Source: Lachnospiraceae bacterium UBA7179
Lineage (GTDB): Bacteria > Bacillota > Clostridia > Lachnospirales > Lachnospiraceae
NCBI GenBank assembly: GCA_002491195.1
Contig: DKVL01000072.1
Coordinates: 48,114 to 88,604 of the forward strand
DNA: 40,491 bases
Direction of reading: 5' to 3'
Each line of letters starts with the position of its first letter. The stretch's first letter is position 1. The notes beneath the pieces are model-generated. The model saw only the letters and a program-made list of their open reading frames with translations, made no database searches and was not told where the DNA came from. Position numbers and translations under genes: made by a program. Below, one piece after another: positions 32,836 to 40,491 of this stretch.

Positions 32836-32864
32836 AGCGTGTTTGAAAAATGCTTTCTGCCATC
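32835..32864 (+). repeat. Half copy of the dispersed palindromic repeat
   Basis: The 30 bases starting GAGCGTGTTTGAAAAATGC and ending CTGCCATC match the reverse complement of the right half of the element at 13332-13388 almost base for base. Its first base is the last base of the LacI stop codon. The other arm is missing or replaced by the terminator that follows. Confidence 0.65.
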
Positions 32865-32896
32865 TACAAGGCACATATTGATTGTTATACCAAAAT

Positions 32897-32937
32897 AAAA
32901 CACGTTTGGAAGAGATAAGTCCTTCCAAACGTGTTTT
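32897..32937. terminator. Bidirectional terminator between the LacI gene and the second GH38 gene
   Basis: AAAACACGTTTGGAAG (32897-32912) is exactly complementary to CTTCCAAACGTGTTTT (32922-32937), a 16-bp stem with a 9-base loop and T-runs on both strands, between two convergent genes. Confidence 0.88.
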
Positions 32938-32970
32938 CTATACACAGCCCCGATTTTTATTTATGTTTAT

Positions 32971-35358
32971 CTATGCAGTTATAAAAGAAACTGTTCCCAG
33001 ATCCTGTTCCTGCAGTCCCAGCAAATTTTCCTCCAGGGAACCTTCCCGCAGTTCCAATGCATAACGAAACTCCCCAAAACCGGACAAATCCATTTTAAAA
33101 TTAGTCTCCCACGTATTGTTCATAATCCAGCTGTACGCAGGCCGAGAGTTGTTCTGTTCCTTATTATCACATAACAGTATCGGATGATGCTGCAGTGTTC
33201 CCATATAAATCAACGGTGTGTCAAAGGTGTTGATCAATATCCCTTCTGTTTCTTTCTGATACAGCAAACCATAGTCCGCCATATAATATTCCATGTTGCT
33301 CCCCGGAAGCTGGTCAATGCCTGGGCGCATCGTCACGCCGCCATTGTGGATATACAAGGCGCTGTCAGGCAGATTCAGGACAAGCGGCAGATAGACACTC
33401 TCAATCTTCTCACTCAGCGTTTTGGCGATTCGGTAAGTGAACTCAATGCGCGGCAGCTGTCTGTACATTTTTATAATAATACTGCTGTGATATGTTCCTT
33501 CCAACGCGAATATCAATTCGATTCGATCAAATACCACACCATGATCCAGTATCCGGATATCCTGCAATATCCCCTGATACTGCACAGCATGAAGCCCTCT
33601 GATATTCCGCCCTAACAGACGCCGCTCCTCGTATATCCCGTTTCGGATCTCTGTACACTCATAAACCGGAGTAAAAAATTTCTCAAAACCATCTTTAAGC
33701 AGCTCTGTTTTATCCTTTTTATTCTGAAACGATAAAATCCCTTTTCCAATCTGATAGCGAATGCTGAACCAGTCATTTTCCAGGCGATACGGAAGCTGAC
33801 AGGATTCCTTATCGTAGTCGTTTACAATATCCCGCACACGCTCCGCACCCACCCAGGCTGTGCGGGTATACAGTTTCTGTGACAGTGCCGCCTGCTCCTC
33901 ATATGAAAAACTTTTCTCTTCCATAGGTTCAAATTCCGCCAGAAAGCTCACCAAAACTCCTCTTGGGTGTGCAGAGAGCTGCGCGTCCAACACCTGCTTT
34001 GTTTTTAAATCTGTCACCTTCACACTTGGCAGAGAGAGGGTCTCCACATAAAATTCTACTGGAAACACCCCTTTCGTGCTGCTCATGGAAACCACCTTTA
34101 CCTGGCCGCTTGTGTTATAATAGCGCAGAATATCTCCCAGCAGATGACACTGCTCACTCCTGCGCATCGCTCCCGCTTCGTGGAGCTTGGAGGCATAGCT
34201 GGTCTTGCGGATATCAAGATTCGTCACCATAGTGTCATAGGGATTGGTGATGGTCGCAGAATGTCCCCATGTGTGCTCCGCGTAGAGCAGCGCATTCTCC
34301 TCCCCCGCTTCTTTCAACATTTCATTGCAGTATCCTGTCTTTTCCTCCAGGCGGTCGCAAATGTGTGAAATGCGCAGTCCCTCTTTGTAGTGCTTGACCG
34401 CATACGGAGTACTGCCCACGCCATTTCCCCACCAATCATTGATGCTGCCGCGGTATACAGGCGCATCCGCCGTCTTCTCCCGAATCAGGTCATACAGCTC
34501 CTGCAATGTCACCATCCGCAGTGTCACTTCCTCGCCAAAGCGCTGGTTGAAAGCGTTTACCACAGCAATGATATCAGGATTTGCCGGCGCGTTATCGGAA
34601 AATACGCCACTGACACTGGTGATATAAAAATCATAGGGATATCCGCTCTGCTCATACTCCGCTATACTCTCACCCAGCTTTTCATGCAGGTCTTCCAGCG
34701 CTGTTGTCTCCCTGCCTCTGCCAAAATAGCTCTCCGTCATAAAGTTGACATTTTTGTTGAACACGATGCCCAGCGCATTTCCCAGATTGTAGTGCTCCCC
34801 ACTCCACACCAAAATCCTGCCGCCGTCCTCATTTTCCCAGAAATACGGTTTCTGATTCTGATACAGTGGGTACATTCCATGGTGGGTGTGGATATTGGTA
34901 AAGAGAAACTCAATACCGTTTTTGATCAGAACATCTCTTGCTCCCATGGATATTCCGTTGATGTCCGCGTTCATCGCTGTCTTTATCGGAAAGCCTTCTT
35001 CAGTGAATATTTTTTGCATCTTAGCAGTTTTGCAGTCAAGCATCCTGACGTCCACCAAATCGTTAAAATTCAGATAAGTCGCCGAAATGCCAATGTTACC
35101 CTTTTTTACCAACTGGAAGAAATCCGCTTTTTCCGTATCGGCCGCAGTCTTGAGAAACTGTTCTACACAATAGTACGTCTCACAGTTCCACTTAAAATCC
35201 TTTTCCGCAGTATTCCTGGCATATCCGTTCCTGACAATCGATATCACGTTTCGGATATTGTTCACCTGATTGTAAATAATCTGTTCCTGTAAGTCTGTAT
35301 ACCCTACATCCGTGTGTGAATGGTGTACGATGTAGACATTTTTAATCTGATTACCCAT
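32971..35358 (-). CDS. GH38-type glycoside hydrolase (alpha-mannosidase-like), second copy
   Basis: The 795-residue protein carries the GH38 metal site in HHSHTDVGYTD (H13, H15, D17) and a nucleophile-like aspartate in MNADINGIS (D132). It is shorter than the 1030-residue enzyme at 21249 because it lacks the N-terminal beta domain, and the two share little outside the motifs. It is a divergent member whose linkage specificity cannot be told. No signal peptide is seen, so it is cytoplasmic. ATG 35358 has GGAGG 6 bases upstream; the ATG at 35397 is not preceded by one. It lies 83 bases after a broken GH3 gene and probably uses the GH3 promoter. Confidence 0.85.
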   Translation of the reverse strand: MGNQIKNVYIVHHSHTDVGYTDLQEQIIYNQVNNIRNVISIVRNGYARNTAEKDFKWNCETYYCVEQFLKTAADTEKADFFQLVKKGNIGISATYLNFNDLVDVRMLDCKTAKMQKIFTEEGFPIKTAMNADINGISMGARDVLIKNGIEFLFTNIHTHHGMYPLYQNQKPYFWENEDGGRILVWSGEHYNLGNALGIVFNKNVNFMTESYFGRGRETTALEDLHEKLGESIAEYEQSGYPYDFYITSVSGVFSDNAPANPDIIAVVNAFNQRFGEEVTLRMVTLQELYDLIREKTADAPVYRGSINDWWGNGVGSTPYAVKHYKEGLRISHICDRLEEKTGYCNEMLKEAGEENALLYAEHTWGHSATITNPYDTMVTNLDIRKTSYASKLHEAGAMRRSEQCHLLGDILRYYNTSGQVKVVSMSSTKGVFPVEFYVETLSLPSVKVTDLKTKQVLDAQLSAHPRGVLVSFLAEFEPMEEKSFSYEEQAALSQKLYTRTAWVGAERVRDIVNDYDKESCQLPYRLENDWFSIRYQIGKGILSFQNKKDKTELLKDGFEKFFTPVYECTEIRNGIYEERRLLGRNIRGLHAVQYQGILQDIRILDHGVVFDRIELIFALEGTYHSSIIIKMYRQLPRIEFTYRIAKTLSEKIESVYLPLVLNLPDSALYIHNGGVTMRPGIDQLPGSNMEYYMADYGLLYQKETEGILINTFDTPLIYMGTLQHHPILLCDNKEQNNSRPAYSWIMNNTWETNFKMDLSGFGEFRYALELREGSLEENLLGLQEQDLGTVSFITA

Positions 35359-35441
35359 ATTGATCCTCCCTTTCCTATCCCATATGCTATGTGGCACCTG
35401 GCAATTCCCCAGTCAATCTCACAGCTGTACTTCATCTCCCG

Positions 35442-35996
35442 TCAGTTATGTCGTGCTACACCCAAAATCTGATACGGTTTCCTGAGATCAGGTCTTCTCC
35501 GCATACCATCAAAATCATGCAATCTCAAACTGCCCTGTGAGAAGCATGTTTGCAGCATTATCACCCACCATAACCCCCTCGCTTCCGCGGCAATCGCGCG
35601 CCCCATCTGCCTTCCCAGCTCCGGCTCAAAAGTTCCCGCAAGCCCTATCTGCTGTGGAAAACAGGTGGCGTACTGGTCGAACAGTCCGTGCAGCGCCTCC
35701 TCGCTAAACAGGAATGGAATCCCCAAACGGGTATGCTCCACTGCGTATCTTTGCAGTTCGTTTGCCAGCTTTGGCGATGCGCCTCTCAGCTGAACACTGC
35801 CGACACTCATACCCTGTGTGGATTCCTTCAACCTATCCCACTGTATCTTCTCTATTCTCCCATTGGGTGTCCTCTGTGTAAAATCATTTGTGTAAAACTG
35901 ATCCGTCTGCTTGATCTTCTCGTCCAGTGTCATCTTCGAGATCAGATCGGCCACCCGCTCATCCACAGATAATGCGTCATTCTTATACTTTTCCAT
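35442..35996 (-). pseudogene. Truncated GH3 glycoside hydrolase (beta-glucosidase-like) remnant
   Basis: The first 140-150 residues match the start of a GH3 enzyme: DERVADLISKMTLDEKIKQ, then LGIPFLFSEEALHG and CFPQQIGLAGTFEPELGRQMGRAIAAEARG. A normal GH3 continues with the nucleophile region and reaches 700 or more residues. Here, after about position 35575, the frame runs into unrelated sequence and stops at residue 184. The nucleophile domain and the C-terminal domain are gone, so the protein cannot be active. This looks like an internal deletion. The start ATG 35996 has AAGGAG about 10 bases upstream. Promoter and operator upstream remain intact. Confidence 0.8.
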
Positions 35997-36170
35997 AGTA
36001 TGTCTTCTCCTTGTCTTGTGTGAATCTACCACTATAGCCCTTTATGCCTTTGCCTCCTACGCCTATGTTTTTGACATACATCCTCGAAGAAATATCCTGC
36101 GCAAGTTGCATCACTTATTTTCCTACAATTCCTAACGATCCGTTTATCCACGACAGTTCCTGATGTCCAT

Positions 36171-36184
36171 ATGAACTAGTTCAT
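36171..36184. promoter_or_regulatory. Perfect palindrome, probable GntR operator
   Basis: ATGAACTAGTTCAT is a perfect 14-base palindrome lying at about +6 to +19 of the GH3 promoter, a classical repressor position. Single GAACT/AGTTC half sites occur nearby at 36155-36160, 36293-36298 and 36322-36327, the last two flanking the start of the GntR transcript. Confidence 0.6.
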
Positions 36185-36196
36185 CCTTTTTCTGTC

Positions 36197-36225
36197 ATCA
36201 TACATAAGCCGCACGCAAATGTCAA
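36197..36225 (-). promoter_or_regulatory. Promoter of the GH3 remnant and second GH38 gene
   Basis: On the minus strand TTGACA (36225-36220), a 17-base spacer and TATGAT (36202-36197), with a start near 36190. The 35997-36348 gap holds this, the divergent GntR promoter and the palindrome, and no gene. Confidence 0.8.
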
Positions 36226-36261
36226 TACATAAAAATAATTTTAAAAATTTGTCTTTACATA

Positions 36262-36290
36262 TTTACTTTTTTACACTGACACGCTATAAT
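36262..36290 (+). promoter_or_regulatory. Promoter of the GntR regulator and mannose-6-phosphate isomerase
   Basis: TTTACT (36262-36267), a 17-base spacer and TATAAT (36285-36290). GGAACT (36293-36298) and AGTTCC (36322-36327) just after it form a spaced inverted repeat, possibly an autoregulatory site. Confidence 0.65.
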
Positions 36291-36348
36291 AAGGAACTAT
36301 TCAGAAGCTTGATGAAAAAGAAGTTCCCTGGAATGGAGGAATACAATC

Positions 36349-37068
36349 ATGCAGTCACGTTATCTTCAGATCGCAGACCAAATGCGAAGCCAGATCGCCA
36401 GCGGCGAATATCCTCTTGGAAGCAGGATACCCGCTGAAAACGAACTTGCCAGACAACTGGGCGTCAGTCGTCCAACCGTACGCCAGGCTTTGGACCTGCT
36501 GACCCGGGAAGGACGTCTGGTGCGGATCAAGGGCAGCGGCACATTCGTCGCCCAGCCCAAACTGGTTCATGAATCCACCAGTTTTGTGACCGGCTACAGG
36601 GAGGAAAGCAGAAAGAAAAACCGTACCCTGCACACCAAAGTAATATGCCTCGAGACACAGCGCGCCAGCGAACAGGTTCGAAACATCCTCAACCTGCATG
36701 CCGATGAGACTGTCACCCGCCTGACACGCATACGCCATCTGGAAAACATGTATGACAATGCGCCTGTTGTCTATACAACTTTATATGTGCCGACAAAACT
36801 CTTTCCCGAAATGCCCCAGTTAGATTTCACAAACGCATCGTTTTATGATGCGCTGGACAGCAGGCAGTTATCGGTCACCCACGCCTCCCGCAGGCTGGAA
36901 ATCGTCATGCCCCCCGCCGAGGTCGCAGCCGGTCTTGGGATCACTCCCTTTGAACCTACAGCATACATCACTTCCCTCGGCTACACAAAAGACAAGATTG
37001 CTGTAGAATACACAGAGAGCTATTACCCCGCAAGCAGGAGCAGCTTTCAGATCGAAATCAACCGCTGA
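36349..37068 (+). CDS. GntR family regulator, HutC/UTRA type
   Basis: The 239-residue protein has a GntR winged helix-turn-helix at residues about 5-68 (SRIPAENELARQLGVSRPTVRQALDLL, then GRLVRIKGSGTFVA) and a UTRA ligand domain (about 85-235). UTRA regulators usually sense sugar phosphates or amino-sugar phosphates. GGAGGA lies about 8 bases before ATG 36349. It is divergent from the GH3/GH38 genes and followed at 37 bases by a mannose-6-phosphate isomerase, so it probably controls both directions through the palindrome at 36171. Mannose-6-phosphate is a reasonable guess for the ligand. Confidence 0.92.
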   Translation: MQSRYLQIADQMRSQIASGEYPLGSRIPAENELARQLGVSRPTVRQALDLLTREGRLVRIKGSGTFVAQPKLVHESTSFVTGYREESRKKNRTLHTKVICLETQRASEQVRNILNLHADETVTRLTRIRHLENMYDNAPVVYTTLYVPTKLFPEMPQLDFTNASFYDALDSRQLSVTHASRRLEIVMPPAEVAAGLGITPFEPTAYITSLGYTKDKIAVEYTESYYPASRSSFQIEINR

Positions 37069-37105
37069 AAATTCGTTATTGTTCGCCCAATTGGAGGTAT
37101 GTATT

Positions 37106-38845
37106 ATGGAGCAGACAAATACTTTTCGCCGTTTCCCTTCTATTAAAATAAACGGACACGCCAACGCCGTTGCGACAGACTACAGCACTATCCGAACACG
37201 CTTATCCGACTGCTGCCAAAATCGTCAAAAAACAGTCATCGTGGCAGAGTGTTATCCCGGCGTAAATCAGGAGGAGCTGCAGACACTGCTCACCCTTCCA
37301 CTGACAGATGTGATCATTCACAGTGATGATCTGGCACTGCCGCCCGAGGAGATCGATGCACAGATCCAACGGGAGATTACAGACGATCCTGTATTTGGAA
37401 TTATGACGACGAGACGGCTGGAAGAATTTTACCCGTCAAAAAATCTCGAGGAAGCGCGCCGACAGATTGATCGTGTCCAATCCGGCATCGTACTGGTGTA
37501 CGGTGTGGGTGCATCGCTGGTGTGTGCTGGTGATATCCTCATTCTGGCGGATATCACGCGCTGGGAAATCCAGCTGCGCTATCGGCGCGGGCTGTCCAAC
37601 TGGCGCACCACACGCTGCGACCTTCCACGCAATGAGAAATATAAAAGAGGCTTTTTTGCCGAATGGCGCTGGGCAGACCGCATCAAGGACAGACTGCTGC
37701 CTGAAATAGACTTTTATCTGGATATGACAACACCGCAGGCTTCTGCTATGGTCACTGGCGAAGCATACCGCGACGCGCTGCAGCAGACCGCCTGTCAACC
37801 CTTCCGCCTGGTTCCCTATTTCGATCCGGGCGTCTGGGGCGGAGACTGGATGAAGACGCATTTTGACCTGCCCGAAAACGGCAGCAACTATGCATGGAGT
37901 TTTGACGGTGTCCCGGAAGAAAACAGTCTATTATTGGATTTTGATGGAAAAATGATTCAGACACCTGCGCTGAACCTGGTCTATTCCTGTCCCCGCCAAC
38001 TACTGGGCGACCGGGTTCACGCGCGCTTTGGAAAAGAGTTTCCGATTCGTTTTGATATGCTGGACACAATGAACGGACAGAATCTGTCCCTTCAGGTTCA
38101 TCCCCTGACAGAGTATATTCAGCAAAATTTTAATATGCATTACACACAGGACGAAAGCTACTATCTACTGGACGCGCAGGGCGACGACGCATGCGTTTAT
38201 CTTGGCATTCGGACAGGGACGGATGCACAAACAATGATACAGGCTCTAAAAGAAGCGCAAACTGGAGACAAACCATTTCCCGCAGAGGAATTTGTCAACC
38301 GCATTCCCGTAAAGAAACATGACCATCTGCTGATTCCTGCCGGGACGGTTCACTGCTCCGGCGCAAACACAATGGTGTTGGAAATCAGCGCCACACCCTA
38401 CATCTTCACGTTCAAATTGTGGGATTGGGGACGACTTGATCTCGATGGCAGACCAAGACCCATCCATCTGGAACATGGGGCAGCTAATATTCAATGGTAC
38501 CGCAACACGGAGTGGGTGAAAGAAAATCTCGTGAATGCAGTCACCACTGTATACGAAAGCAAACAGGGCACTGTGGAGCGCACCGGACTGCACGAGCGGG
38601 AATTTCTGGACACGTACCGCGTCAGCACAGCAACAGAGCTTCCAATCAGGCGAAATGGCAGTGTCCACATGATGAATCTGGTGGAGGGCGGACGCGCTGT
38701 GCTCGTCAGTGAGGACGGCAGTTTCGCCCCCATGGAACTGCACTATGCAGAGACTTGTATCGTACCCGAGGCCGCAGGAAACTATCGCATCTGTTCTCCT
38801 GACAATACGCCTGTTCGAATGATTATCGCGTGTGTCCGCGGTTAA
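37106..38845 (+). CDS. Class I mannose-6-phosphate isomerase with extra N-terminal domain
   Basis: The C-terminal part (from about residue 232) is a class I phosphomannose isomerase: VWGGDWMK (243-250) replaces the usual PWGG opening, and the zinc ligands are in SLQVHP (H332), QDES (E350) and IPAGTVHCSG (H416), followed by LWDWGRLDLDGRPRPIHLE. It would convert mannose-6-phosphate to fructose-6-phosphate. The first 230 residues are not part of standard ManA. They contain VIVAECYPGVN and ILILADITRWEIQLRYRRG, and resemble a degenerate nucleoside-kinase-like fold without a good Walker A; their role is unknown. At 579 residues it is far longer than the usual 310-390. ATG 37106 has GGAGG 8 bases upstream. 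It is co-transcribed with the GntR gene. Confidence 0.87.
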   Translation: MEQTNTFRRFPSIKINGHANAVATDYSTIRTRLSDCCQNRQKTVIVAECYPGVNQEELQTLLTLPLTDVIIHSDDLALPPEEIDAQIQREITDDPVFGIMTTRRLEEFYPSKNLEEARRQIDRVQSGIVLVYGVGASLVCAGDILILADITRWEIQLRYRRGLSNWRTTRCDLPRNEKYKRGFFAEWRWADRIKDRLLPEIDFYLDMTTPQASAMVTGEAYRDALQQTACQPFRLVPYFDPGVWGGDWMKTHFDLPENGSNYAWSFDGVPEENSLLLDFDGKMIQTPALNLVYSCPRQLLGDRVHARFGKEFPIRFDMLDTMNGQNLSLQVHPLTEYIQQNFNMHYTQDESYYLLDAQGDDACVYLGIRTGTDAQTMIQALKEAQTGDKPFPAEEFVNRIPVKKHDHLLIPAGTVHCSGANTMVLEISATPYIFTFKLWDWGRLDLDGRPRPIHLEHGAANIQWYRNTEWVKENLVNAVTTVYESKQGTVERTGLHEREFLDTYRVSTATELPIRRNGSVHMMNLVEGGRAVLVSEDGSFAPMELHYAETCIVPEAAGNYRICSPDNTPVRMIIACVRG

Positions 38846-38863
38846 CTGTCTCTTCACCCCGGC

Positions 38864-38899
38864 AACGCCCCACTCAAAAATCACGAAGAGTGGGGCGTT
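38864..38899. terminator. Terminator-like hairpin between ManA and the small acidic protein
   Basis: AACGCCCCACTC (38864-38875) and GAGTGGGGCGTT (38888-38899) are exactly complementary, 12 bp with a 12-base loop, between convergent genes. U-tracts are poor on both strands. Confidence 0.65.
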
Positions 38900-38901
38900 C
38901 G

Positions 38902-39117
38902 CTATTCCGCCCCCATCAGGTCAAACCCAAGGTCCCTTAGAAAATACAATACCTCCCACGGCTCTCCCCCTTCATCATCCCAGAAGTTAAGATACTCAGA
39001 CAATGTTTCTGCCGAACAGTCAAACTCCTCTGCTAACACATCTGCATTTCCACGCCAGTCTTCCCACTCCTCGTCCTGTATCTCCTCCAGACAACCGCCT
39101 TCGCATTCGATAAACAC
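38902..39117 (-). CDS. Small acidic protein of unknown function, 71 residues
   Basis: The product is strongly acidic (many Glu/Asp, few basic residues), with Trp-rich segments such as DEEWEDWRGNAD and EPWEVLYFLRDLGFDLMG. I do not recognise the family. The start would be GTG 39117, with GGGGG 11 bases upstream, which is rather far; an ATG four bases earlier is in another frame. It lies 18 bases after the aldo/keto reductase on the same strand and may be co-transcribed with it. The reading is moderately supported by its protein-like composition and by the terminator hairpin right after its stop. Confidence 0.5.
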   Translation of the reverse strand: MFIECEGGCLEEIQDEEWEDWRGNADVLAEEFDCSAETLSEYLNFWDDEGGEPWEVLYFLRDLGFDLMGAE

Positions 39118-39135
39118 CCATAACGCTTCCCCCTA

Positions 39136-40239
39136 TCAATCTCCAATCCTGCGTCCGACAGGATGATCCCTGACCAGCCGCTCCACCTTCTGCATCTCCT
39201 GCGCAATGCGGATCTTCCTCGGACACGCATCCATACAGGGCATCTGTGCACACTCCCGACAGTGCCTTGCGCTCTTTTCGATCCCCAATCCCAGCTTTTT
39301 CAAAGCCCAGTAATCCTTTCCCAGATGAAAGTATTGATACTGGCGGAATAAAGTATGAATTTCTGTCCCATAAGGGCACTTGCACCGCTGACATCGGTCG
39401 CAGGGAATCGGAAGATACTCCTTTTCCAGCACAGAGAGCACCTCCTCGAAGGATGGAAGCGCCGCCTGCTCTTTTGCATCCCGACCCATGGCTGCCTCTA
39501 CCTGATCCCTTGTCCCAAGCCCAATCAGGGCACTAGAGACAGGATAAGACAGCACAAAGTCAATCAGTGTCCGCGCTGGAAAGTGCTTTGGGAGCAATCC
39601 TGCGGCATACACTTTGTTGACCAGAAAACCCTTTTTGCGAAAGCGGATCTCTTCCCGGACACGGTCGAGCATCCCCCGCTCCAACAGATTCCCGCTGCCC
39701 TGCAGCACATCCACCCGGTCATCCTGCGCCCCCCGCAACAGGATATCATAATAGTGCGTCGCGATGCCCGCATACCGGATCGTTCCCTCGGCTTTCAGCT
39801 CTGTGAGCGCGTCCAGCGCACCACCCCTGCCAAACACTTCCTCCTCATGCTCCGCGTCAACCTGATGGACAAAGTATATGTCCGGCGTCGTGCCGAGATT
39901 CTCACAGGACAGTTCCACAGCCTGATACATCTCACCGCCGCCAAAGAAGCGCGCTTTGTCCGAAATAACAATGTTATCCCTTCCTACAAGCGCCGCAAAT
40001 TTCCCAAGCTTGATCTCCGCGTCGCCGTACTCCGGTACGATTGCCGTATCGTATAGATTGCAGCCCAGCCGATACGCATGCTCCATCACCGCAAGCGCCT
40101 CTTGTTCGTCCAGATTAAAATAGTCCGGCAGAACGGGAACACTTCCCTGCAGGACAGGGATCGTGCCGAAGCTTATTTCTGATACGTTCAGTCCTGTGTT
40201 TCCTAACTTCCTGTAATACATTTTCCGCCTGCCTTTCAT
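39136..40239 (-). CDS. Aldo/keto reductase with C-terminal ferredoxin-like domain
   Basis: The 367-residue protein has an aldo/keto reductase barrel (about 8-275), with YDTA (D64), a tyrosine at 71, K95 and H125 at the usual tetrad positions. The C-terminal 90 residues hold two cysteine clusters, CDRCQRCKC (C280-C288) and CRECAQMPCMDAC (C327-C339), which suit one or two 4Fe-4S clusters. Such fused forms are common in Clostridia, but substrates are mostly unknown. ATG 40239 has GAGG 5 bases upstream. ATG 40221 (MYYRKLGNTG) matches where homologues often begin but has its AGGCGG only 3 bases away. Confidence 0.9.
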   Translation of the reverse strand: MKGRRKMYYRKLGNTGLNVSEISFGTIPVLQGSVPVLPDYFNLDEQEALAVMEHAYRLGCNLYDTAIVPEYGDAEIKLGKFAALVGRDNIVISDKARFFGGGEMYQAVELSCENLGTTPDIYFVHQVDAEHEEEVFGRGGALDALTELKAEGTIRYAGIATHYYDILLRGAQDDRVDVLQGSGNLLERGMLDRVREEIRFRKKGFLVNKVYAAGLLPKHFPARTLIDFVLSYPVSSALIGLGTRDQVEAAMGRDAKEQAALPSFEEVLSVLEKEYLPIPCDRCQRCKCPYGTEIHTLFRQYQYFHLGKDYWALKKLGLGIEKSARHCRECAQMPCMDACPRKIRIAQEMQKVERLVRDHPVGRRIGD

Positions 40240-40429
40240 TCAATCCTCAAACTACAAATGCCCTCTCGCCAACCTGCACGCCCTCCGGCACTTGTATTTC
40301 AAGAGCAGCCCCGCAAAACGCAAAGGCCTCTCTGCAATGTCATTTAGATATCCTAATTTTTATTAATTTAAGCTTTGAGGTATATTTTATTGTTTAGATA
40401 ATAAAAATAGAGGGCAAGATATAAAAAAT

Positions 40430-40458
40430 ATTATACATTTACGACATGATTAGTACAA
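40430..40458 (-). promoter_or_regulatory. Possible promoter of the aldo/keto reductase gene
   Basis: On the minus strand TTGTAC (40458-40453), a 17-base spacer and TATAAT (40435-40430), about 185 bases before the ATG. The rest of 40240-40491 is AT-rich and shows no gene. Confidence 0.45.
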
Positions 40459-40491
40459 TATTATTTTTTAACTTTAGGCATTATAAATAAA

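Overview
The window looks like a chromosome segment of a gut Clostridia member, most likely Lachnospiraceae. This is inferred from the consensus sigma-A promoters, strong GGAGG ribosome sites, CUT1 sugar transport without its own ATPase, and Firmicutes-type LacI, GntR, MATE and glycosidase families. No rRNA, tRNA, CRISPR array, phage module or transposase was seen.

Positions 1-9,800 are mixed accessory and housekeeping genes. They include an Abi_2/AbiF-like HEPN protein behind a small RNA stem-loop, a MATE exporter translationally coupled to a cytidylate-kinase-like protein, an AAA ATPase fused to a PD-(D/E)XK nuclease domain, a GH13 alpha-glucosidase, a SUFU-domain protein with an acidic low-complexity insert, an AI-2E-family permease, and a 58-residue predicted coiled-coil protein.

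Positions 9,896-14,951 hold a compact divergent module. Two different BrxD/DUF2791-like P-loop ATPases and a coiled-coil protein of unknown family face a DECH-box SF2 helicase, from back-to-back promoters. No PglZ, methylase, nuclease or other BREX core gene is nearby. This is the best candidate for an undescribed defence or DNA-transaction system.

Positions 15,119-31,176 form one long minus-strand locus that reads as an N-glycan utilisation system. A secreted GH85 endo-beta-N-acetylglucosaminidase lipoprotein would cut glycans from glycoproteins. An ABC importer (two permeases and a binding lipoprotein) would bring the oligosaccharide in. Cytoplasmic GH38 alpha-mannosidase, GH20 hexosaminidase and GH130 phosphorylase would take it apart. 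A ROK kinase, NagA and NagB would send GlcNAc to fructose-6-phosphate. The divergent LacI-family gene (31,822-32,835) is the likely regulator: four copies of a palindrome, TTWACA-N2-TGTA, lie in the shared intergenic region, and one sits between the -35 and -10 of the importer promoter.

Positions 32,971-38,845 hold a second GH38-type enzyme behind a truncated GH3 gene, a divergent GntR/UTRA regulator with a perfect palindrome next to the GH3 promoter, and a long class I mannose-6-phosphate isomerase with an extra N-terminal domain. They fit the mannose side of the same metabolism. The window ends with a small acidic protein and a ferredoxin-type aldo/keto reductase. Coordinates were counted by hand from the sequence and family calls rest on motif recognition, not on database searches.
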